NCBI RefSeq assembly: GCF_013409365.1
Contig: NZ_JACCBA010000001.1
Span: forward strand, 992,001 to 1,056,000
DNA from: Actinomadura luteofluorescens
Lineage (GTDB): Bacteria; Actinomycetota; Actinomycetes; Streptosporangiales; Streptosporangiaceae
Direction: 5' to 3'
DNA: 64,000 nucleotides
Shown here: positions 51,261 through 57,533 of the stretch, piece after piece
How the letters are laid out: each line of letters starts with the position of its first letter
Numbering within the stretch: position 1 is the first letter of the stretch
The notes under the pieces: generated by a model
What the model was told of the DNA's origin: nothing
The model's input: only the letters and a program-made list of their open reading frames with translations
The model's database searches: none
Program-made: the position numbers and the translations under genes

Positions 51261-52228
51261 GGCCTGGCTCCGGGCGCCAGCCAGGAGTCGAGCGTGTAGT
51301 CCTTCTTGACGAGCGCCTGCCGGACGAGGAACGTCTTGGTCCCGTCGAGCAACTTCAGACCCTCGGCCGGAAAGGGCTCGTCGGGCAGCTGGTCCTTCAG
51401 TGTCGTCTTGACCGAGATGTCGGGGGCGTAGCCGCCGGTCTCGGCCACGTACGCGGTGTAGCCGGGCCAGTCGGCCTTGGCGACCTTCGCGGCCCTCGTC
51501 TCGGCCTTCTGCCACACCTGGACGATGTCCTTGTGCCCCGCCAGGTACTTCTCCGTCACCACGGTGACGGACGTGCCGAGCAGGTCGGGATGGTCCCGCG
51601 ACGCGATGTCGATCGACCGGTAGCCCTTCTTCTCCTGCGCGGCCTGGTCGGCGGAGACCAGGCCGCCGGCGTCGATCGCGTTCTTCTCCAGCGCCGCGAT
51701 GATCGCCGGCGTGTACATGTGGATGATCTCCTTCGGCCTCACCCCGGCCCGCTCCAGCGCGCCGAGCAGGTAGCGGTGGATGTAGGAGCCGGTCTGGACG
51801 CCGATCCGCTTGCCCTCCAGGTCCTTCAGGGACGCGGGCCCGCCGTCCTTCCTCGCGACGATCGCGGCGTCGAGGCGGACGGAGTTGAGCGACAGCAGCC
51901 GGGTCGGCAGGCCCTGCCCCCGGCCGATCAGGGCGGGGGTGTCCCCGTACTGGCCGATGTCGAGGGAGCCGCCGGCGAGGGCCTGGTTCAGGTCGGGGCC
52001 GTTCGGGAACGTCGCGACCCGGATCCTGGTGATGCCGGCGGCCTTCAGCTCGGGCAGCAGCTCGCCGCGCCGGTCGAGGAACCCGACGGCGCGGGTCAGC
52101 TTGTTGCCGGCCCCCGACCCGATCACTCCGATGCGGAGCGTCCCGGAGCCGCTGTCGGCCTCGGAGGAGCCGCACGCCGTCGCGGCGAGGACGAGGAGGC
52201 CGGCGGCCAGAGCTCGGGGAAATCTCAC
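51257..52228 (-). CDS. SsuA/TauA-like solute-binding lipoprotein
   Basis: A 323-residue receptor of the NMT1/SsuA/TauA class for sulfonate-type ligands. The lipobox ATAC gives lipidated Cys19. The mature part shows the family pattern FPNGPDLNQALAGGSLDIGQYGDTPALIGRGQG and GKRIGVQTGSYIHRYLLGALE. GTG start with AAAGG upstream. It lies between two flavoprotein/ferredoxin pairs rather than next to the permease, so the transporter genes are split, but all are in one minus-strand operon. Confidence 0.9.
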   Translation of the reverse strand: MRFPRALAAGLLVLAATACGSSEADSGSGTLRIGVIGSGAGNKLTRAVGFLDRRGELLPELKAAGITRIRVATFPNGPDLNQALAGGSLDIGQYGDTPALIGRGQGLPTRLLSLNSVRLDAAIVARKDGGPASLKDLEGKRIGVQTGSYIHRYLLGALERAGVRPKEIIHMYTPAIIAALEKNAIDAGGLVSADQAAQEKKGYRSIDIASRDHPDLLGTSVTVVTEKYLAGHKDIVQVWQKAETRAAKVAKADWPGYTAYVAETGGYAPDISVKTTLKDQLPDEPFPAEGLKLLDGTKTFLVRQALVKKDYTLDSWLAPGARP

Positions 52229-52263
52229 GTGGTTGCCTTTCGCGGGGTCGATCGAGTGGTGTC

Positions 52264-52605
52264 TCAGGAGGTGAGGGGGGCGCCCGGGTCGAGCGACGGG
52301 CCGATCGCGAGCCTGGCGCCGGGGGTGCGGCCCCGGCCCCAGCCGATCTGCGCGCGGTAGGCGCCGAGCGTCCCGTCCGCGGCGAGCGCCGCCTCGTCCG
52401 GAGGCTCGGGCAGCGCGTGCGAGCGCGGGTCGACGAACAGGGCGTCGGCCGGGCAGTACGCCTCGCACATGAAGCAGGTCTGGCAGTCGCCCTGCCGGGC
52501 GATGACCGGGACGCCGTCCGCTCCGCGGTCGAAGACGTTCGTCGGGCACACGTCCACGCACTTGTCGCAGGCGATGCACCGCTCCCGCGAGACGATCTCG
52601 ATCAC
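52264..52605 (-). CDS. 2x[4Fe-4S] ferredoxin-type iron-sulfur subunit, copy 2
   Basis: A 113-residue paralogue of the protein at 49369-49713 with the same eight Cys (C10, C13, C16, C20, C41, C44, C47, C51) and the same WGRGRTPG motif in its tail. GTG 52605 overlaps the flavoprotein stop as GTGA. It should form a heterodimer with the copy 2 flavoprotein and pass electrons through its two clusters. Confidence 0.9.
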   Translation of the reverse strand: MIEIVSRERCIACDKCVDVCPTNVFDRGADGVPVIARQGDCQTCFMCEAYCPADALFVDPRSHALPEPPDEAALAADGTLGAYRAQIGWGRGRTPGARLAIGPSLDPGAPLTS

Positions 52606-54170
52606 GACGCCACCGCCTCGTCCTCCGGACGCGTCCAGATCTCGTCGAGGCCGCCGGTGACGAGCCGGCGGTGCTGGGCCGGGTCCTGGTCGGGCAGGTC
52701 CTGGCGCTTGTGCATGCCCCGCGTCTCGGTGCGGGTGAGCGCGGCGCGGTACATCCAGCGGGCGTGCGCGGTCATCGCGGCGGCCGACCTCGCCCGGACG
52801 ACCCCGGCGCCCTCCTCGCGGAGCGTGCCGCGCAGCTGCCGCCACGTCCGGTCCAGGACGTCCAGTGCCGGGGCGAGGCGCCCGCCGTGCCGCAGCAGGT
52901 TCTTGTCGTAGGGCAGCACCTCGGCCTGGACGGCGGCGACGTAGTCGGCGTGGCCGCCGGCCGCCGTCCCCTCCGGGCGGACGCCCGCCTCGCCGAGGGC
53001 GTGCACGGTCCGCGCTCCGGCGCGCCCGCCCAGTCCGGCGGCGTACCGGGCGGCGCCCTGCCCGGCCCAGGTGCCCGACGACATCGCCCACGCGGCGTTG
53101 TGGCTTCCGCCGCCGGTGAAGCCGCCGCAGATCAGTTCGCGGGTCGCGGCGTCCCCCGCCGCGTACAGGCCGGGCACCGTGGTGGAGCAGTCGGCGCCGG
53201 TGATCCGGATGCCGCCGGTGCCGCGGACCGTCCCCTCGGCGAGGAGGGTGACGGGGAACAGGTCCGTGAACGGGTCGATGCCCTGCCGGTCGAACGGGAG
53301 GAAGAAGTTCGCCTGCGCGAGCCGCATCGCCCGCCGGTCCTCGGGCGTGGCCCGGTCGATGCGGCACAGGACGGGTTCGCTGAGCAGCGTCCGGGCGATC
53401 ACCGATCGTCCCCGCCGGCTGCCCGCCCCTTCCAGTACGGTCCCGTCCGCGTGGTAGAAGGTGGCGAACGAGTAGAACGCCGTCTTGGTCACGGACGTGA
53501 AGGCCGGGGCGATCGCGTAGGCGTTGGAGAACTCCATGCCGGACAGTTCCGCGCCCGCCTCCGCCGCGAACAGGGCGCCGTCCCCGGTGTTGACGTCGCA
53601 GCCCAGCGCCTTGCTGAGGAAGGCGCACCCGCCGGTCGCGAGCACGACCGCGCCCGCTCGGACCCGGAACGGCCGGTCGTCCCGCACGCGGTACCCGGCG
53701 GCGCCGGCGACGGCCCCGGCGCCGTCCGCGAGCAGTTCGGTGACCGGGCTGTGGTCGAGGACCCGCACCCCCGACCGGCGGACCCGCACGCGCATCCGCC
53801 GCATGTACTCGGGCCCCTGCAGGCCCCGCCTGATCTGGCGGCCGTTCCCGTCCTCCGGGAACGGGTACCTGGAGATCTCGGCCAGCTCGTTCATGTTCGC
53901 GTACGTCTGGTCGAGGACGCGGGCCATCCACCCGCGGTCGGCGAGGTACCCGCCGAGGGCCTCGCGGCCGGCCATGGCCGCCTCCCGGGCCTCCGGGTCC
54001 GGCTCGACGTACCAGACCCCGGTGCCCGCCGACGCCGTCGCGCCGCTCGTCCCGAGGTAGCCCTTGTCGGCGAGGACGACGTCGGCGCCGGCCTCCGCGG
54101 CCTTGATCGCGGCCCACGCGCCGGCGGGGCCGCCGCCCGCGACGAGCACGTCGGCGGTCAGATCGGTCAT
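52602..54170 (-). CDS. AprA/fumarate-reductase-type flavoprotein, copy 2
   Basis: A 522-residue paralogue of copy 1. FAD motif DVLVAGGGPAGAWAAIKAA, cap ATGGCAFLSKALGCDVNTGDG, C-terminal FAD segment PGLYAAGDAATRELICGG. The tails are alike in both copies (RSAAAMTAHARWMYRAAL). AAGGAGG sits 5 nt before ATG 54170, 16 bp after the ATPase stop. Two such copies in one operon suggest two different but related reactions, or a two-step oxidation. Confidence 0.88.
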   Translation of the reverse strand: MTDLTADVLVAGGGPAGAWAAIKAAEAGADVVLADKGYLGTSGATASAGTGVWYVEPDPEAREAAMAGREALGGYLADRGWMARVLDQTYANMNELAEISRYPFPEDGNGRQIRRGLQGPEYMRRMRVRVRRSGVRVLDHSPVTELLADGAGAVAGAAGYRVRDDRPFRVRAGAVVLATGGCAFLSKALGCDVNTGDGALFAAEAGAELSGMEFSNAYAIAPAFTSVTKTAFYSFATFYHADGTVLEGAGSRRGRSVIARTLLSEPVLCRIDRATPEDRRAMRLAQANFFLPFDRQGIDPFTDLFPVTLLAEGTVRGTGGIRITGADCSTTVPGLYAAGDAATRELICGGFTGGGSHNAAWAMSSGTWAGQGAARYAAGLGGRAGARTVHALGEAGVRPEGTAAGGHADYVAAVQAEVLPYDKNLLRHGGRLAPALDVLDRTWRQLRGTLREEGAGVVRARSAAAMTAHARWMYRAALTRTETRGMHKRQDLPDQDPAQHRRLVTGGLDEIWTRPEDEAVAS

Positions 54171-54186
54171 GATGCCTCCTTGGCAG

Positions 54187-55059
54187 TCAGACGGTTGGTC
54201 GAGCGGAGCTCGTCGGTTGAATGGCGGCGGGTGGGGGCTGGAGGACGGTTGGTCGAGCGGAGCTCGTCGGTTGAATGGCGGCGGGTGGGGGCTGGAGGAC
54301 GGTTGGTCGAGCGGAGCTCGTCGGTTGAATGGCGGCGGGTGGGGGCTGGAGGACGGTTTGGATGCCGAGCCCGTCGAGCAGGTCGCGCCGCAGCGCGATG
54401 AACCTCGGGTCGTCCAGCGACCTCGGTCTCGGGAGGTCGACGGCGTACTCCCGCTCGATCCGGCCGTCCGCGAGCAGGAGCGCGCGGTCGGCGAGCAGCA
54501 GCGCCTCCTCGACGTCATGGGTGACCAGCAGGACCGCCGGCCGGTGCTCGGCCCACAGGTCGGCGACGAGCGCCTGGGCGTTGAGCCGGGTGAGCGCGTC
54601 CAGGGCCCCGAACGGCTCGTCGAGCAGGAGCAGGTCGGGCGTCCGCACCAGCGCCCGCGCCAGCGCGACGCGCTGGGACTCGCCGCCCGACAGGGTGAGC
54701 GGCCACGCGTCGGCGCGAGCCGTCAGCCCGACCTCCGCCAGGGCCGCCTCGGCCCGCCCGCGCAGGTCGCGTCCCCGCAGGCCGAGGACGACGTTGTCCC
54801 ACACCCGGCTCCAGGGCAGCAGGCGGTGCTCCTGGTAGACGACGGCCCGCCTGCCGGGAACATCGATCTCGCCGCCGCCTTCGCCGTCCAGCCCGGCCAG
54901 TGCGCGCAGCAGCGTGCTCTTCCCGGAGCCGCTCGCCCCGAGCAGGGCGACGAACTCGCCGGGCGCGATGTCGAGGTCGACGCCGTCCAGGACGGCGCGC
55001 TCGCCGAACACCCGCCTGAGGCCGCGGACGCGCACGCCGCTCGCAACCGTCGCCGTCAT
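54187..55059 (-). CDS. ssuB: SsuB-like ABC transporter ATPase with repeat tail
   Basis: A 290-residue ATPase of a nitrate/sulfonate/taurine-type importer. Walker A GASGSGKST, signature LSGGESQRVALARAL, Walker B LLLLDEPFGALD and H-loop VTHDVEEALL are all intact. The fold ends at about residue 235 (DLLDGLGIQ). The last 54 residues are three identical copies of the 18-residue unit TVLQPPPAAIQPTSSARP, encoded by perfect 54-bp DNA repeats. ATG 55059 overlaps the permease stop as ATGA. Confidence 0.93.
   Translation of the reverse strand: MTATVASGVRVRGLRRVFGERAVLDGVDLDIAPGEFVALLGASGSGKSTLLRALAGLDGEGGGEIDVPGRRAVVYQEHRLLPWSRVWDNVVLGLRGRDLRGRAEAALAEVGLTARADAWPLTLSGGESQRVALARALVRTPDLLLLDEPFGALDALTRLNAQALVADLWAEHRPAVLLVTHDVEEALLLADRALLLADGRIEREYAVDLPRPRSLDDPRFIALRRDLLDGLGIQTVLQPPPAAIQPTSSARPTVLQPPPAAIQPTSSARPTVLQPPPAAIQPTSSARPTV
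54191..54352. repeat. Three perfect 54-bp tandem repeats
   Basis: Units 54191-54244, 54245-54298 and 54299-54352 look identical base for base. A partial fourth unit breaks off after six bases. Each keeps the ATPase frame (18 codons) and contains a small palindrome CGAGC-GGA-GCTCG, so the mRNA could form three equal hairpins just ahead of the copy 2 flavoprotein start. Confidence 0.95.
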
Positions 55060-55904
55060 CGCGCCACCAGCCCCCTCCGCCACGCGAGGGCGCGCCGCTC
55101 GACGAGCCGCACCAGCAGGTCCGTCGAAACGCCGAGCAGCGCGTACACCACGAGCACCAGGAAGACCGTGTCCATCTGCAGGAACTGGGTGGCCTGGTTG
55201 ATGACGAAGCCGATGCCGCTGGCCGTCGCGGACTGCTCCACGACGACGAGCGTCAGCCAGGCGACACCGAGCGACAGGCGCAGGCCGACGAGGATCTGCG
55301 GGAGCGCGCCGGGCAGGATGACCTTCCGGATGAGGCCGAGACGGCCGAGCCCGCAGGTACGGGCCGACTCCACCAGCCGCTCGTCCACGCCCCGGATGCC
55401 GTGGAACACGTTGATGTAGAGCGGGAAAACGACGCCGACCGCGATCAGGCCGACCTTGGACGTCTCGCCGATCCCGAACCAGATGATGAACAGCGGGACC
55501 AGCGCGAGGTGCGGAAGCATCCGGACCGCCTGGACCGGCGCGTCGATGACGTCCTCGCTGATCCTGAACAGCCCGGAGAGCAGTCCGAGGACGAGGCCGG
55601 CCGGCAGCCCGACCGCCAGTCCCTTCAGGACCCGCGCCAGCGAGACTCCGAGATTCTGGAACAGCGCGCCCGACGACGCCATCTCCCAGCCGCGGACGGC
55701 GACGTCGCTGAGCGGCGGGGTCGTGCTGCCGAGCCAGCCCGCGCGGGCGCCGGCCTCCCACAGGGCGAGGACGACGACAAGCCCGCTGACCTTGCGGGCC
55801 CGGCGCAGCAGGGACAGCAGCACGGCGCCGGAACGGGCGGCGTCCGCGGGCCGCGCCGCTTCGGGGATCGCCGAGCGGGGTGGATCGAGCAGATGGGTGG
55901 ACAC
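55056..55904 (-). CDS. ssuC: SsuC-like ABC transporter permease
   Basis: A 282-residue membrane subunit of the nitrate/sulfonate/taurine importer family. About six membrane segments are visible, with the EAA-type loop ERLVESARTCGLGRLGLIRKVILPGALPQIL. The GTG start at 55904 has GGAGG 7 nt upstream. It is the first structural gene of the sulfur operon and follows the leader peptide ORF by 114 bp. Confidence 0.92.
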   Translation of the reverse strand: MSTHLLDPPRSAIPEAARPADAARSGAVLLSLLRRARKVSGLVVVLALWEAGARAGWLGSTTPPLSDVAVRGWEMASSGALFQNLGVSLARVLKGLAVGLPAGLVLGLLSGLFRISEDVIDAPVQAVRMLPHLALVPLFIIWFGIGETSKVGLIAVGVVFPLYINVFHGIRGVDERLVESARTCGLGRLGLIRKVILPGALPQILVGLRLSLGVAWLTLVVVEQSATASGIGFVINQATQFLQMDTVFLVLVVYALLGVSTDLLVRLVERRALAWRRGLVAR

Positions 55905-56018
55905 GAGGCACCTCCGGAAGAGGGGAACGGAAGGAAGGCGGCAGGGTCCCGGCGCAGAGGGCGGCCGGTGGAAGAGGGGGACTCGCCGGTCAGTGGCGTC
56001 GGCGCACGAAAAAGTGGC

Positions 56019-56090
56019 TCAACAGGACGCACTGCACACGCGAAGGAGGTCGACGTGGCGCCTCGCCACCAGGACCTTCGCTGCGTTCAT
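56019..56090 (-). CDS. Cysteine-type leader peptide
   Basis: A 23-residue peptide starting ATG 56090 (MNAAKVLV) and ending ARRHVDLLRVCSASC. The RRHVDL-x-R core followed by Cys codons at the very end is the signature of actinobacterial leader peptides that lie in front of sulfur and cysteine genes, where ribosome progress over the Cys codons reports cysteine supply (cysteine-responsive attenuation). GTGGG lies just upstream as a weak ribosome site. The stop is 114 bp before the permease start, leaving room for a structure that hides the permease GGAGG. Confidence 0.88.
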   Translation of the reverse strand: MNAAKVLVARRHVDLLRVCSASC

Positions 56091-56120
56091 GCCCACAGCA
56101 TGCACTCGGCGTCCGCCCCT

Positions 56121-56147
56121 GTGAAGCCCCAAAGAAGCTGGCTTCAC
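56121..56147 (-). promoter_or_regulatory. Leader hairpin upstream of the Cys peptide
   Basis: Perfect 8-bp stem GTGAAGCC/GGCTTCAC with an 11-nt loop, 31 nt upstream of the leader peptide start. Probably part of the 5' UTR or an operator near the promoter. Confidence 0.5.
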
Positions 56148-56174
56148 CTGCGAAGACGTCCACCGCCGGGCAAG

Positions 56175-56206
56175 TTCCCGATAAAACCTACCGTTTTACC
56201 TGGGAA
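56175..56206. promoter_or_regulatory. Nested inverted repeat, candidate promoter/operator of the sulfur operon
   Basis: Inner arms TAAAAC and GTTTTA (56182-56198) with a 5-nt centre, and outer arms TTCCC and GGGAA. AT-rich inside GC-rich DNA and about 85 bp before the leader ORF, so well placed for a promoter with an overlapping regulator site. The regulator is unknown. Confidence 0.5.
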
Positions 56207-56694
56207 TATGCCGAGGGCACCTCTCCTCGCCGACCGACTCCACGGTTACGCAGATCACACCGACGGGAAACCCCTAGGCGGACGGACCGTGACAAGCCCT
56301 ACACAGACGGTCCGCCCGACACCCTCCTCCACTCGGTGCAGGCGGACCAGACTCGTTCCGCATGGACGACCGCCGGCGCGACGAGCTGACAGCCCGGCCT
56401 ACGGAAGGCGCCCGCCACCACCCGAACCACCAGGCCTGATCGCGCAGCCGCCGACCCGTGGGCACCCCACCGCGTCGCCCGGGAAATGCGTGCTTTGGTT
56501 GCCGATTTTCTTTAAATACTAAATGTCAGATACAAGCTTTGCCGAATACGGCGATCCCGCATGTCGCACATTTGGGTCCAGATTAGCGAGGAATACCCGG
56601 ACCATGCGATAGATTAATTCTCACCAGGGGTCGCCGGGGACGGCCTTGTGCACTTCCTGGCGGCGTTGAAACGGTTCACAAGGAGCATCCAGCC
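56207..56694. other. Spacer between the sulfur operon and DUF397 genes
   Basis: About 490 bp with no supported gene. The part at about 56500-56620 is AT-rich and probably carries the promoter of the plus-strand DUF397 gene. No helix-turn-helix partner gene, RNA or repeat was recognised. Confidence 0.45.
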
Positions 56695-56904
56695 ATGACT
56701 CATACCAATGCGCCCACGCCCGTCTGGAGGAAGAGCAGCCGGAGCAGCGACCCCGACCTCGCGGTGTGCGTGGAGGTGGCGTCGATCGGCAGCACCCGCG
56801 CGATCCGCGACTCCAAGGACCCCGAAGGTCCGCGGCTGTCGCTGTCCATGGACTCCTGGCGCACGTTCATGAACGCGGTGAAGACCGACGCCTTCGAGGC
56901 CTGA
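56695..56904 (+). CDS. DUF397 protein
   Basis: A 69-residue actinobacterial DUF397 protein: VWRKSSRSSDPDLAVCVEVAS, then IRDSKDPEGPRLSLSMDSWRTFMNAV. The family usually pairs with a XRE-type regulator gene and can act as its partner or antagonist; none is adjacent here. AAGGAG lies about 9 nt before ATG 56695. It is convergent with a second DUF397 gene. Confidence 0.92.
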   Translation: MTHTNAPTPVWRKSSRSSDPDLAVCVEVASIGSTRAIRDSKDPEGPRLSLSMDSWRTFMNAVKTDAFEA

Positions 56905-56970
56905 GCGGACGGAAGCGGAGGCGCGGATCCCGGGGTGGACGTCGCGCCTCCAACCGATGATGAGACGGAA

Positions 56971-57189
56971 TCACCGCAGGTCGAAGACGCCGTTCTTGAT
57001 CTCGTCCAACACTCCGCGTAAGGCGGACTTCGGAAGGACGATGGTCGCCCGACAGGGGTCATTGGTGTCCCGGATGGCGGCGTACGAGGCGGAGGCGGCA
57101 ACAGCGACGCAGTTTCCCCCCTGATCCTCCGAGCCAGACCGCCTGCTCTTGCGCCATGGCACCTTGTCCCAGTTTCCTTGACCGCCCAT
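56971..57189 (-). CDS. DUF397 protein
   Basis: A 72-residue DUF397 protein: KVPWRKSRRSGSEDQGGNCVAVA, then IRDTNDPCRATIVLPKSALRGVLDEIK. Start ATG 57189 with GAAGAGG upstream. It points towards the other DUF397 gene with 66 bp between stops, and is likewise without a XRE partner. Confidence 0.92.
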   Translation of the reverse strand: MGGQGNWDKVPWRKSRRSGSEDQGGNCVAVAASASYAAIRDTNDPCRATIVLPKSALRGVLDEIKNGVFDLR

Positions 57190-57533
57190 TACCTCTTCCG
57201 TCCTCGGGAGCATCGCGGTGGTTCTCGGTGGGAGAGGACGGCGATGTCCGCGAGCCCGATCCCTCGGCGGCCGGATCGGCTGGATTCCCACGACGCTCAC
57301 GTGGTCGCCGACAATTACCAAAGATAAACAATCCGTACGGACACACAAATTTGCTCCCCTACTATACGTGGGGAGCATAGTCATGTCCAGATCCGGAAAA
57401 TTACACCTCAACTGTCATCGGCGGCGTGACGCCGGATTTATCCTTACCCAACTCAACGGGCATTGAAACAGAGCCAAGTCAGGAGCAGGGGCCCGGAAGG
57501 CTGCCACGTTTCCAGCCCCCGGTCGGTTTAGAC
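57190..57533. other. AT-rich spacer upstream of the minus-strand DUF397 gene
   Basis: A 344-bp gap that also follows the TPR gene stop. It holds the inverted repeat at 57353-57376 and no supported gene. Confidence 0.45.
57353..57376. promoter_or_regulatory. Inverted repeat around a TATAGT box
   Basis: Perfect 7-bp arms GCTCCCC/GGGGAGC with a 10-nt AT-rich centre that reads TATAGT, a good -10 box, on the minus strand. It could be an operator-promoter for the minus-strand DUF397 gene about 165 bp downstream, or a hairpin. Confidence 0.4.

Noticed and set aside
55905..56018. SAM or cobalamin riboswitch in the sulfur leader
   Set aside because: No recognisable conserved core of these riboswitches; the Cys leader peptide explains the leader better.
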